Origin: Rhodospirillaceae bacterium | Lineage (GTDB): Bacteria; Pseudomonadota; Alphaproteobacteria; UBA6615 | Assembly (NCBI GenBank): GCA_002724635.1 | Contig: PBPM01000031.1 | Coordinates: 109,621 to 173,620, forward strand | Direction of reading: 5' to 3' | DNA: 64,000 bases | Shown: positions 31,754 through 41,778 of the stretch, piece by piece | How the letters are laid out: each line of letters begins with the position of its first letter | How positions within the stretch are numbered: the first letter of the stretch is position 1 | Notes under the pieces: generated by a model | The model's database searches: none | What the model was told of the DNA's origin: nothing | What the model saw: the letters and a program-made list of their open reading frames with translations, nothing else | Position numbers and translations under genes: made by a program

Positions 31754-33013
31754 TTAGTGCGGCATCGGATCAACGACCGTGATTTGGTTCACCGGGAAGT
31801 TGGTTATGACCTCGGTCTCGTCCGCATGGACGATCTGCATTTCCTCGATGCGAACGCCGAACTTGAACGGAATGCCGTGCTGGGTCTCGAGTGCAAAGAC
31901 CATACCTTCCTGAATCTCGATCGGATGATCGAGGGACCAGATACGTGAAATCACCGGCGGATCGTACTGAGCAAGACCTAGGCCATGACCCCAGAGGTTT
32001 GCTGCCGCCTGGTCCTCTTCCTCATATCCCCAGATCTCCCTCGCCGACGGCCATTTAAGTGCGATGTCACGGGTGGTTGCACCAACCTTGACCGCTTCCA
32101 TTGAAGACTGCAGCCAATCGAGCGCCTCGGCGTAAACGTCCTTCATCTCCTGCGTGGGCTCTCGGCCGACGCAATAAGTACGGTAGTAACAGGACTTGTA
32201 GCCGTTCCAAGTCAGCGCCGCGAGATCCATGAAAACGATGTCGCCAGGCTGGATGATGCGGTCGCCAAAGTTACGCCAGTTTGGCCAAGTGTTCGGACCC
32301 GACGAAACAATGACGTCCTCAACGTCCTCCATCCCCGGAATGTCGTACAGGAACTTCATAATGTGCGCGGTCACCTGGTTCTCCGTGATACCCGGCTTCA
32401 GGAACTTCATGCACTCCCAATGGGCGGCGTCGCCGATCGCACCGACGATGCGCGCGCACTCCTGCTCGTCCTGATTCTTGACTGCGCGGGCCTCCATCAT
32501 CGGCGACATACCGTCGGCCCAATCGATGCCCTCTTCCTGGAAGTGATTCATCATATTGATGTCGACAAAGTCGACGCCCAGCTTCTCGCCGGCTACGCCG
32601 AAGCGCTTCATCTCTTCCTTGATGGCATTGGTGAACTTGGTCACCTGTTGTTTCGAGGCACCGCCCGCTGCGCCCTTGATCCAAGCGTAGGAGTAGCGAA
32701 TGTTCTCAGGCGGAATCCAAGGCGCATGGCGTTCGACCTGCATACCAATGTCGCCTTGCTCAAACAGGACCGGCGCGCCATCACCGCAAAGAAGCGCGTA
32801 GCGAAGGCCCGGCTTGAGGCGGTTCCAGCCCGGCGTCAGTGTTCCCGTGATGTAGCGGACGTTCTCGTCATACATCACCAGCATGGCGCCGAGGCCAGCC
32901 TTCTTCATCATGTCGCGGGCGCGTTCCAACCGATATTTGCGCAGGCGGTCCCAGTTGACTTTTTCCTGCCAATCTACCCCCGCAATGCCGAAGTTCGCTG
33001 TTCCGTATCGCAT
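31754..33013 (-). CDS. M24 (aminopeptidase P/creatinase-fold) family protein
   Basis: MMKKAGLGAMLVMYDENVRYITG, GHGLGLAQYDPPVIS, FALETQHG, VRIEEMQIV. Confidence 0.87.
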   Translation of the reverse strand: MRYGTANFGIAGVDWQEKVNWDRLRKYRLERARDMMKKAGLGAMLVMYDENVRYITGTLTPGWNRLKPGLRYALLCGDGAPVLFEQGDIGMQVERHAPWIPPENIRYSYAWIKGAAGGASKQQVTKFTNAIKEEMKRFGVAGEKLGVDFVDINMMNHFQEEGIDWADGMSPMMEARAVKNQDEQECARIVGAIGDAAHWECMKFLKPGITENQVTAHIMKFLYDIPGMEDVEDVIVSSGPNTWPNWRNFGDRIIQPGDIVFMDLAALTWNGYKSCYYRTYCVGREPTQEMKDVYAEALDWLQSSMEAVKVGATTRDIALKWPSAREIWGYEEEDQAAANLWGHGLGLAQYDPPVISRIWSLDHPIEIQEGMVFALETQHGIPFKFGVRIEEMQIVHADETEVITNFPVNQITVVDPMPH

Positions 33014-33194
33014 TCTCTTCTCCCAGCCCCTTCAGGACTAAAGTTTTAATCAAATCCCCGTTAGGGGCAGGCGAAAACCAAACAGCTTTCGCATGACCAG
33101 ACAGCTTCATGTGCCAGGTCAGATAATATCTGCGATAGAACTACAATCAAGGCCAAGTATATTTAAAAAAAAACTAATTTTATGTTCTGGATTA

Positions 33195-33240
33195 ACAGTA
33201 CAGATGTTACTGTATAACAATTATTATAAGTAATGTTATA
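33195..33240. promoter_or_regulatory. AT-rich dyad cluster upstream of the M24 gene
   Basis: ACAGTA-N7-TACTGT (33195-33213) and TATAACA-N14-TGTTATA (33213-33240). Confidence 0.45.
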
Positions 33241-33251
33241 ACAATGCTTAT

Positions 33252-34973
33252 CTATTCAGCAGCCGCCGAAACCTTGACCGGATCCGTCGTGAACTCGATT
33301 CCGCCGCCGTCGGTATGGTGCAGGCGGGTCACCTTGCGCCAGTCCTCGTCATTGGTGTCCGGATAGTCGAGGCGGTAATGCGCGCCGCGGCTTTCCTCGC
33401 GCTCCAGTGCGGCCGTCGCTAGAATCCGGCCGAGCAGCGCGAGGTTGCGGATCGACAGCGCGCTCTCGATCTCCTCACCACGACCCTTGCCGGTCTCGCG
33501 TGCCCCATCCGAAAGCCGCAGATTCGGCAGATCCTCGGCTTCTATACGCTCATACTCGGCCAGCGCCTCGCGCAGGGTCTTCTCTTCGCGGATCGGGCCC
33601 AGCTTCTCATGGGCGAGCATTCGGCAATGCATACGCACATCGCCTTGGAACGGACCCTCGGTGCGCTCCAGCAGGCCGGCAAGCCATTCGCGCTCGGACT
33701 CGGGGATGACCTCGTCGTCCGCGGCCGGGATCGAGACCGGATCGGTGTTCACGATCTCAGCCGCCTTACGACCGGCTCGACGCCCAAAGACCAGCGAAGC
33801 GGCCAGCGCCGACCCGCCGATTCGGTTGCCGCCGTGAATGCCGCCGGCCGTCTCGCCCGCAGCAAAAAGGCCCGGGATCGAGCTCTGGCAATAGGTGTCG
33901 ACGTCTAGGCCGCCCAGCCAAGTATGGCTGCCAGGCGCAACCTCCAGCGGCGTCTTGGTAATGTCGATGCCGCGATGCAGGCAGGTCTTGTAGACATGCG
34001 GGATCTGCTTCTGGATCGTCTCGATCGGGATCGCCGTCGCATCCATGAAAATGCCGCCAGTCGACCCAGCTCGGCCCGCATGGATTTCTTTTGCCATCGC
34101 TAGGATCACTTCGGAGCGGGACGATTTTTCGGCCGTGTCGGGGAAGTAACGCCTCAGGAACTCCTCGCCCTCCTCGTTGCGGAACACCGCACCGGCGTTG
34201 ATGAAGCCGGTCGGGTGCGGCGCGAAGCCGAAAAGTTCCTCCGGCGAGCAGCACATGGCCTGGAAATCGATCATCTCGATGCCGAGCAGGTCAGCGCCTG
34301 CACGGAAACCCATCACATAGCCGTCGCCCGTCACCTGAGGTGGATTATCGTTCACATAGAACAGGCCGCTGCCGCCGCCGGTTGCGAGTATCACCTGCTG
34401 GGCGGTGTAGATCACAAGCTTCGCATTGCGGTAGTCGACGCCCCATGCCCCAACTACCCGGCCGCCCTGCTTCACAAGGTCAACGATCGCGGTCAGCGAA
34501 TGCATCTCGATCCGGTCGTCGCCGCGTAGGCGCCTGGACAGGACCTTGGTCACCATATTACCCGTCGTGTCGTAATGGTGACAGGCACGCGGGTGGGAAT
34601 GGTTCGGAAACATCTTGAGGTCAAGTTCGCCATCCTCGCCGCGAATGAACTCCGCGCCCCACTCCTCGAGATCGTTGACAATCTGGACGATATCCTCACA
34701 CCAAGCGCGCGCCATCTCGGGGTCGATGAGCTCGCCGCCATATTTCAGGATATCGGCCAGATGCTGGGCTGGGCTATCGTCCTTGCCCATCGCGGCGGCG
34801 AAACCACCACGCGCCACGGTCGTGGTGCCGCTAGTTGCGCGGCCCTTGGTGACCTGAATAGTTTTGACGCCCGCGATGGCGCATTCGAACGCGGCCATGG
34901 TGGCCGCAGCGCCACCGCCGACAATCAGAACGTCGGTCTCATAATTCTCAACCTCAATGGAAAGGCTCATCAC
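33252..34973 (-). CDS. FAD-dependent oxidoreductase, succinate dehydrogenase/fumarate reductase flavoprotein family
   Basis: DVLIVGGGAAATMAAFECAIAGVKTIQVTKG, HHYDTTGNMV, ETAGGIHGGNRIGGSALAASLVFGRRAG, EESRGAHYRLDYP. Confidence 0.9.
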   Translation of the reverse strand: MMSLSIEVENYETDVLIVGGGAAATMAAFECAIAGVKTIQVTKGRATSGTTTVARGGFAAAMGKDDSPAQHLADILKYGGELIDPEMARAWCEDIVQIVNDLEEWGAEFIRGEDGELDLKMFPNHSHPRACHHYDTTGNMVTKVLSRRLRGDDRIEMHSLTAIVDLVKQGGRVVGAWGVDYRNAKLVIYTAQQVILATGGGSGLFYVNDNPPQVTGDGYVMGFRAGADLLGIEMIDFQAMCCSPEELFGFAPHPTGFINAGAVFRNEEGEEFLRRYFPDTAEKSSRSEVILAMAKEIHAGRAGSTGGIFMDATAIPIETIQKQIPHVYKTCLHRGIDITKTPLEVAPGSHTWLGGLDVDTYCQSSIPGLFAAGETAGGIHGGNRIGGSALAASLVFGRRAGRKAAEIVNTDPVSIPAADDEVIPESEREWLAGLLERTEGPFQGDVRMHCRMLAHEKLGPIREEKTLREALAEYERIEAEDLPNLRLSDGARETGKGRGEEIESALSIRNLALLGRILATAALEREESRGAHYRLDYPDTNDEDWRKVTRLHHTDGGGIEFTTDPVKVSAAAE

Positions 34974-34999
34974 GCTGCTCCGAGTATCTGGGTTCTGCC

Positions 35000-36250
35000 C
35001 TATGCGGGCCTAATGATTTCTAGGAAGGCCGCCACGCACGCATCGGCAAAAGCGGCCTCGTTGATATGGAGGGGAAGTTCCTCGACCGCAACCGCTGTCA
35101 AGCCGGCTGCGAGCGACTTACTGAATGCTGCGTCAGTCTCGCGCTGCGCCCAGTGTCCGACTTCCTGGCCCGACAGATCGTGGGTCTGCCGTTTCGTGTG
35201 TTCACTGAAGCCCTTGACCGGAATGAGCACGCGCACCGGCCCGGTCGCGGCATTGATTCGCTCAGCGAAGGCGCGGCCGAGCTTCTCCATCTCCGTCGCA
35301 TCGGTCCGCATTAGGAGATTTTGTGCATTGTACTGAAAGAATTCCCGGTCCAGGTAACGCTCGGGGACCTGGCCGGTCCAGAAGTTCGAGTGGTCTATCG
35401 CGCCGGGCACGATCAGCTGCGGCAATCCCATCGCTCCCGCGCCGGTCAGCCGCTCACCGCCAGCATCGTAGACCCCACCGACGACGAAGTCGGCCAGCTC
35501 ATGGGTGGTGATGTCGAGCACCCCGGCCAGCTCACCCTCGCGTGCGAGCCGCTCGAGCGTCCGGCCGCCGATGCCCGAGGCGTGGAAAAGGATGATTTCG
35601 TATCCCTCGGCCTCCAGCAGCGCCTGGACGCGGTCCACGCAGCCCGCCGTGCCGCCAAATGACGAAATAGCAACGAGCGGCGGGTCAGCCTGCATCTGCC
35701 CGGCCTTGTTCGCCCGGTTGACCGCGGCGGCGGCCACGCCGACCGCGGCGTTCTCCATCGCCGCCTTGGTGATCCGGTTGAGCGCCACGTCGCCGATCGA
35801 GGCGTGCATCGCGATATCCGCCTCGGCCACGTACCATTGCACGGCGGCCGTCGCCGCTACGGCGCTGACCATGGCCTTGGGCACAAGGTAGGGCAACGCG
35901 CGCATGATCGCGCAGGCCATCGTCGTGCCGTTCGCACCACCCAAGCCAATCGCGCCATCCAGCTCGCCCGCATCGAAGCGATCGCGCACAAGGCTGATCG
36001 CACCCTCCAACATCGCATCTGACGCCGCGCGGCGGTCCATCGCCGCAAGCACATCCCAGCTGTTGCCGCCCGCCTCGGCGACATCGCCACCGGTCATATC
36101 GGCACCCTTGCTGTCATGGGGCATTAAGGAGAGGTCGACAATCCACGGTGTCGTGCCAGCGTTCGTCAGGCAGGAAGCCACGAAAAGGGCTTCCTCGGCC
36201 TTAGTATCCATCGTCACGAGGATGGCAATCGTCGATTTGGCGGCGGACAT
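35000..36250 (-). CDS. UPF0261 / Tm-1-like ATP-binding domain protein
   Basis: STIAILVTMDTKAEEALFVASCLTNAG..., GLGGANGTTMACAIMRALPYLVPKAMVSAVA, FHASGIGGRTLERL. Confidence 0.9.
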   Translation of the reverse strand: MSAAKSTIAILVTMDTKAEEALFVASCLTNAGTTPWIVDLSLMPHDSKGADMTGGDVAEAGGNSWDVLAAMDRRAASDAMLEGAISLVRDRFDAGELDGAIGLGGANGTTMACAIMRALPYLVPKAMVSAVAATAAVQWYVAEADIAMHASIGDVALNRITKAAMENAAVGVAAAAVNRANKAGQMQADPPLVAISSFGGTAGCVDRVQALLEAEGYEIILFHASGIGGRTLERLAREGELAGVLDITTHELADFVVGGVYDAGGERLTGAGAMGLPQLIVPGAIDHSNFWTGQVPERYLDREFFQYNAQNLLMRTDATEMEKLGRAFAERINAATGPVRVLIPVKGFSEHTKRQTHDLSGQEVGHWAQRETDAAFSKSLAAGLTAVAVEELPLHINEAAFADACVAAFLEIIRPA

Positions 36251-36460
36251 TGCGAGCCGTCTCTCCCTGTCCATTTCTCGGTGCGGGTTTATCACATGGC
36301 GCGAGCTGGGTCGCGACACCGGGTCACAAAAAACTTTTTCCGCTTTTTCCCAGACTGCCCGCTCTCCGGTGCAATGGTATCGAATCGAACAGGCGCCAGA
36401 AAAATGCTCAACCAGAGGAAAACTGCTAGTCTATCAGGTTAGAAAAGTCAGGGGTCATCT

Positions 36461-37345
36461 ATGTCCGTTTCCGTCCAGCCACGTCGCAGCTTCATCTTCT
36501 CTCCCGGCACCGATCCGTCAATGTTCACCAAGGCTCTGGCTTCGGGCGCCGACATAGTTTGCGTCGAACTCGAGGACGGCGTCGCCCCCCATGATAAGGA
36601 TGCGGCGCGCGCGAACATGCTCAAAATCTTCGCCGACGAGACGTCGGCTGTCGAGCGACCCGGCGACGGGGTGGAACGCATTGTCCGCGTGAACGAACTA
36701 GGAAGCACATTCGGGCAAGAAGACTTGGGGGCAATCTATGAAGCGCCATCGCCTCCGCCCGCTTTGATGCTGCCCAAGGTGAACAGCGCAGACGAAGTGC
36801 GTCGCGTCTCCGACCGGCTCGACGCGCTTGGCCTGCCGGTCCGCCTGCAAGTCATCATCGAGACCAATCATGGACTGGAGGCGGCCTACGACATCGCTCA
36901 TGCAAGCGAACGTATCGATTCCCTGCTGTTCGGCGGCGTCGACCTCGCAGCCGATCTGCGCTGCACATATGCGTGGGAGCCGCTTCTCTATGCCCGCTCG
37001 CGGGTGGTTCACGCCGCTGCGGCAGCCGGCATCGACGCCATCGACGTGCCCTGGCTCGACCTTAACGATGCCGACGGCCTACGCAGGGAGGCCGAGGCAA
37101 GCGCCCAACTCGGTTTCACCGGCAAGGGTGCAATCCACCCGAAGCAAATTCAGGTTATCAACGAAATCTTCTCGCCGAGCGAGACCGAGATCGCACACGC
37201 ACGAAACATCATTGCCGCGTTTGCCGAAGCCAACACGGGGTTGGTGGTCGTCGACGGAAAATTGATCGAACGCCCAGTCCTACGAACGATGGAACGGGTG
37301 CTCGCTATCGCCGACCGCATGGCCGCGCGAGGCGCAGCCGCCTAG
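36461..37345 (+). CDS. HpcH/HpaI aldolase / citrate lyase beta-like (CitE family)
   Basis: RSFIFSPGTDPSMFTKALASGADIVCVELEDGV, GKGAIHPKQIQVINEIF. Confidence 0.9.
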   Translation: MSVSVQPRRSFIFSPGTDPSMFTKALASGADIVCVELEDGVAPHDKDAARANMLKIFADETSAVERPGDGVERIVRVNELGSTFGQEDLGAIYEAPSPPPALMLPKVNSADEVRRVSDRLDALGLPVRLQVIIETNHGLEAAYDIAHASERIDSLLFGGVDLAADLRCTYAWEPLLYARSRVVHAAAAAGIDAIDVPWLDLNDADGLRREAEASAQLGFTGKGAIHPKQIQVINEIFSPSETEIAHARNIIAAFAEANTGLVVVDGKLIERPVLRTMERVLAIADRMAARGAAA

Positions 37346-38751
37346 GTCACGCGCGGCGGCGTGCCCAATCGGTCCCGCGCCGTCCCCAGCACTTGTTCAA
37401 AGGACCGGGCAATGGCCACCGCGCGCGCATCGGCGCCGCCGGCGCACATGACTTGCAGCCCGACCGGCATGCCAGCCACATCGAGGCCCACCGGTATGGT
37501 CACCGCGCACATCGCCAGCAGGTTAGCCACGGTCGTATTCCGCGCCGCCATCAGGTTGGCCTTCATATAGGCCTCGGGTTCCGCGACATCGGCGATCTTG
37601 GGCGGCGTGATCGGGACCGTCGGTCCAACCACAGCATGCACGTCAGCGATCGCCGCGTGGGCCGCGCCCGAGAGCGTCGCCATTCGGCGCTTCCGGTCCT
37701 GATAGTCGGCGGCAGTCATCGCGGCCATCTTGTCGAATCGTGACCCCACCATCGGATCGATACCCTCGAGAAAGTCCGGCAGGACATCCCGGATGAAGCT
37801 GGCAAACTCAAATGCCGACAAACCGCCGGACCGGAAGATCACGTCGACCTCGTCGAGATCGGGAATTTCGACCGTTGTAATCCGCGCCCCAGCCGCCTCG
37901 AGTTCTGCTAGTGCATCGCGAACGCCCTCGGCGACGCCGGGATCGCATGCCTCGAAGAAGGTCTCGCAGATGCCGATCCGGAAATCGCCGACCGTCGCCC
38001 CCTCGACGCCGGCCAAGAAGCTGTCCAGATCGGCGTTCACAACTGGATCGATGACAGAAAATGCGAGCGCGGCATCGGCGACTGATCGCGCCAATACGCC
38101 CGCTGTATCTAGGGTGGGGCTCAGCGGCGCGATGCCATCGATCGACCAGCGATCTTGGGTCGTCTTGATGCCCACTGTACCGGTCATGCTCGCCGGCATA
38201 CGGACCGATCCGGCTGTGTCGGTGCCGAGCGCAAGCGCGGCTGATCCCTCCCAGAGACTCACTCCAGCCCCGGCACTAGAGCCGCCGGGTGCCCGATGGT
38301 CGACAGCGTCCCAGGGATTACGCGGCGTACCCCAATGGGGATTTGTGCCCAGCGCGCCGAAGGCGAACTGGACCGTATGCGTCTTTCCCGAAAAGGTAGC
38401 AAGCTGGCCGCGAAGCGCTCGGACTACGGGGCCTTCCTGACGCCACACCATGGGCAGTTCACGCGGCGACCCAGCGAAGGTTGGATAGTCGCGCACGCCA
38501 TAGAGGTCTTTCACGGAAATCGGAATGCCCTGCAGCGGCCCAAGGTCTATACCGACAGCCAGAGCAGCATCTGCAATCCGTGCTTCCTCGCGAAATCGCC
38601 CAGAATCCCATGTCTTATAAGCGGCAAGATCGGCGTCCCGGGCATCGTGGTTTTCGATTGCGGCCTCTGCGAGATCGAGTGCCGAAAGCGTGCCATCCCG
38701 CATGCCGCCGGCAAGCTCAGCGACGCTTGCGGTTTCCAAAAGTTTCGTCAT
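37342..38751 (-). CDS. Amidase signature family protein
   Basis: GIPISVKDLYGV, HRAPGGSSAGAGVSLWEGSAALALGTDTAGSVRMPAS. Confidence 0.9.
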   Translation of the reverse strand: MTKLLETASVAELAGGMRDGTLSALDLAEAAIENHDARDADLAAYKTWDSGRFREEARIADAALAVGIDLGPLQGIPISVKDLYGVRDYPTFAGSPRELPMVWRQEGPVVRALRGQLATFSGKTHTVQFAFGALGTNPHWGTPRNPWDAVDHRAPGGSSAGAGVSLWEGSAALALGTDTAGSVRMPASMTGTVGIKTTQDRWSIDGIAPLSPTLDTAGVLARSVADAALAFSVIDPVVNADLDSFLAGVEGATVGDFRIGICETFFEACDPGVAEGVRDALAELEAAGARITTVEIPDLDEVDVIFRSGGLSAFEFASFIRDVLPDFLEGIDPMVGSRFDKMAAMTAADYQDRKRRMATLSGAAHAAIADVHAVVGPTVPITPPKIADVAEPEAYMKANLMAARNTTVANLLAMCAVTIPVGLDVAGMPVGLQVMCAGGADARAVAIARSFEQVLGTARDRLGTPPRVT

Positions 38752-38950
38752 ACGGCTTCCCCTCGGATTTTCTCACCTGTCCCCGACGCTGGAGACCAAT
38801 CCTCCCCGGCTGCGGCGCGAGCGTCAACCGGCCGATGGGGCTCATTACATCCGTCAGAAAAGGAAAATCGCAGTTCACTCGCCGGACGGCCGGGTTTTTG
38901 TCTATGGTGCGGTCGACAATCCAAAAGATTTCATTTGGGGCAGAGCGAAC

Positions 38951-40018
38951 ATGTCGGCCAACGCGGACAACCTGCAGCGGTTCACACGTTACCAGATCGA
39001 GACTTTCATGGCGCGCTGCTTCGCGGCGAGCGGGATGCCCGATGCCGACGCAGCCACGGTTGCCCACCTGATGGCCGAAGGTGACATGCTGGGCAAGGAT
39101 TCCCACGGCATTTTCCGCCTCCCCAGCTATATCGGACGACTCAAGTCGGGTGGTTTCAATCCCACCCCCGATATCTCCATCGTCCAGGAACGCACCGCGA
39201 TGGCACTGATCGACGGCGACAACGGGATGGGTCATCTGGTCGTGAACCGGGCGGCGGAGGTCGCCATCGCGAAGGCAAAGAAAACGGGCGTCGCTTGGGT
39301 CGGCATGCAGCATTCGAACCACGCCGGCGCTGCAGGTGTTTATTCGAACAAGGCGCTCGCGCACGATATGATCGGCCTGTATGTCGCAGTCGGCAGCGCC
39401 AATCACCTGCCACCCTGGGGCGGCACCGAGATGCTGCTGTCGACTAACCCAATCGCTGTGTCCGTGCCGGCCGACAGGGAGGACTCCATCGTCCTCGACA
39501 TGGCGACCACGGTCACCTCCTATGGCAAGGTCAAAGTCTATGCCCAGCGCGGCATCGAGATGCCCGAGGGCTGGATGGTGGGGGATGACGGCAACCCGCT
39601 CACCGATGCGAGCAAGGCCGATACCGGCTACCTGCTGCCTATCGGCGGCGCCAAGGGGTATGGCCTAGCGCTGATTTTTGGCATCCTCGCCGGCACATTG
39701 AACGGCGCACATTTCGGCAAGAGCGTTGTCGACATGAACGCGGATGCCTCGTCGGCCACCAATACCGGCCAGTTCTACCTAGCCGTCGACATCGCCGCCT
39801 TCATGGACGTGGAGGAATTCAAGAAGCAGGTAGACGCGGTCATCGCCGAGATGCATAGCTCGCCAACGCTGCCGGGCGTCAAGCGCGTGCGTCTGCCGGG
39901 CGAAGGCGCCCACGCTGCCTATGCTGATCGTTCGGCGAACGGAATCCCTCTTCCAGATCCCCTGCTAGACAACCTTGCCAAGGTTGCCGACGACCTGTCG
40001 GTCGAAGGGTTGAGCTGA
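38951..40018 (+). CDS. Malate/L-lactate dehydrogenase (Ldh) family oxidoreductase
   Basis: DMLGKDSHGIFRLPSYIGRLKSGGFNP, WVGMQHSNHAGAAGVYS, GGAKGYGLALIFGILAGTLNGA; ATG 38951. Confidence 0.9.
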   Translation: MSANADNLQRFTRYQIETFMARCFAASGMPDADAATVAHLMAEGDMLGKDSHGIFRLPSYIGRLKSGGFNPTPDISIVQERTAMALIDGDNGMGHLVVNRAAEVAIAKAKKTGVAWVGMQHSNHAGAAGVYSNKALAHDMIGLYVAVGSANHLPPWGGTEMLLSTNPIAVSVPADREDSIVLDMATTVTSYGKVKVYAQRGIEMPEGWMVGDDGNPLTDASKADTGYLLPIGGAKGYGLALIFGILAGTLNGAHFGKSVVDMNADASSATNTGQFYLAVDIAAFMDVEEFKKQVDAVIAEMHSSPTLPGVKRVRLPGEGAHAAYADRSANGIPLPDPLLDNLAKVADDLSVEGLS

Positions 40019-40049
40019 ACATTCGCCGCCGGCACTCACGGCAAATGCC

Positions 40050-40970
40050 ATGATTCGCACCGACATGCCCTCGCCGCCCCCCGGTCCAACGAAGCCGCCT
40101 AAGTCGCTGCTGCGCGCGGTCGCCTGGATGACCGGTACGCTGTTGTCGTTCACCTTCATGGCGATTGCCGTGCGCGAACTGTCGGGTCAGATTCACAGCT
40201 TTCAGATCATGCTGTTCCGCAGCATAGGCGCGTTGGTGATCCTGCTCCCCTTCGCTGTGGTGATGGGACGCGCGATCTGGCGTACCAACAACCTGAAACT
40301 CCAGTTCGGCCGCAACACGGTTCATTTCGCGGCCCAACTTGGCTGGATTACCGGGATAGGCCTGCTGCCGCTGGCCGAGGTGTTCGCAATCGAGTTTACG
40401 GCGCCCATCTGGGCAACAATCATGGCCGTGCTGTTCTTGGGCGAGCGGCTGAACCGCGGGCGGATCGTCGCCGTTGTGCTAGGCTTCGTGGGGATACTCG
40501 TGATCCTGCGGCCCGGCGTCGCGGCGATTGATCACGGTACCATCGCCGTCTTGGGCGCTGCAGTGGGCTTCGCCATGACGCTCTCAATAACCAAATTCAT
40601 GACCCGTACGGACGCGCCGGTCACGATTCTGCTCTACATGTCCGTGATTCAGCTGCCGATGGGTATCACTCTCTCGGCGTTCGTCTGGGTGACCCCGGAC
40701 TGGCTACAGTTCTTCTGGCTTTTCGTCGTCGGGGCGGTCGGCCTATCCGCCCACTATTGCACGGCCAAGGCATTGTCTATCGCCGACCAGACCATCGTGG
40801 TGCCGATGGATTTCATGCGCCTGCCGCTGATCATCGGGGTCGGCTTCCTAGTATACGGCGAAACCGCGCAGCTTCCCGTGTTGCTAGGCGCGCTGCTTAT
40901 CTTCGCCGGCAACTATTACTCCATTCGGCTGGAAAATCAGAAAAGCAGGGCGAAACAAACGGACCTATAG
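40050..40970 (+). CDS. EamA/DMT family transporter
   Basis: About 10 hydrophobic helices, two EamA repeats. Confidence 0.87.
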   Translation: MIRTDMPSPPPGPTKPPKSLLRAVAWMTGTLLSFTFMAIAVRELSGQIHSFQIMLFRSIGALVILLPFAVVMGRAIWRTNNLKLQFGRNTVHFAAQLGWITGIGLLPLAEVFAIEFTAPIWATIMAVLFLGERLNRGRIVAVVLGFVGILVILRPGVAAIDHGTIAVLGAAVGFAMTLSITKFMTRTDAPVTILLYMSVIQLPMGITLSAFVWVTPDWLQFFWLFVVGAVGLSAHYCTAKALSIADQTIVVPMDFMRLPLIIGVGFLVYGETAQLPVLLGALLIFAGNYYSIRLENQKSRAKQTDL

Positions 40971-41054
40971 GCCATTTCGAAGCCCCTCCATGAGGTGTCG
41001 CCGATGCTCACATCCGCGGGCCCGCACAACATTGATCTGCCTAAATTCTTGCCA

Positions 41055-41086
41055 ATAAAAAAGGGCAACCCGACGAGGCCGCCCTT
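41055..41086 (-). terminator. Rho-independent terminator for the minus-strand cupin gene
   Basis: On minus strand AAGGGC-ggcctcgtcgggtt-GCCCTT followed by TTTTATT. Confidence 0.8.
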
Positions 41087-41114
41087 GTTGTTTGTGCAAC
41101 GAAAAACATGCCCG

Positions 41115-41693
41115 TCAGGCGGTATTCGTCCCGGCGGTGAACCGCATGCCGCGCTCCTCGAACAACTCGACGACATGGTTGCCGAAACCCGACAGCTTTT
41201 CCGCGATCGCCGGGGTGAAGGCGATGTCCTGCATATCATGCACGCCGCCGCTGATGACCACCTGCAGCACGCCCTCGTCGTCGCCGATGTTACGGAAGGC
41301 GCGGCAAACGCCCGGCGGCACCGAGATTGTGTCGAACTCCTCAAGTTCGATCCGCTCGCCACCATCGTCGTTCCAAGTTACCTCGAATCGGCCGCGCAGC
41401 ACGGTGAAGGTCTCGTAGGTCTGTTGGTGGTTGTGCAGCTCCGGGCCCGTGCCCGGCGGGCAGACGGCGTGAGTCATGGTGATACCACCCGCGCCCTGAA
41501 TCGGGGCGCCTTGGTTGACCGGCGTGTCCGCCGTTTCGGCCAGACCAATCACTGAAAGCAACTCGCGCGCGTAGATTACGTCTTTCGCCTCTTGCGGAAT
41601 GTCAAGGGTTTCTGCCGCGCGCAGGGGCTTCAGATCCTGGAAGCGGGAAACACGGCACTGCATTTGGTCCGCGGATATCGAGATTGTCTTCAT
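41115..41693 (-). CDS. Cupin domain protein
   Basis: PPGTGPELHNHQQTYETFTVLRGRFEVTW cupin motif 1, ISVPPGVCRAFRNIG motif 2. Confidence 0.87.
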   Translation of the reverse strand: MKTISISADQMQCRVSRFQDLKPLRAAETLDIPQEAKDVIYARELLSVIGLAETADTPVNQGAPIQGAGGITMTHAVCPPGTGPELHNHQQTYETFTVLRGRFEVTWNDDGGERIELEEFDTISVPPGVCRAFRNIGDDEGVLQVVISGGVHDMQDIAFTPAIAEKLSGFGNHVVELFEERGMRFTAGTNTA

Positions 41694-41778
41694 CGCGCCT
41701 TCCTGATCATTCCATTAGTCATGCAGCATGACACAGGCGCCACCCGCATTGCGACTTGAATCTCTGAATTATGCGGTC

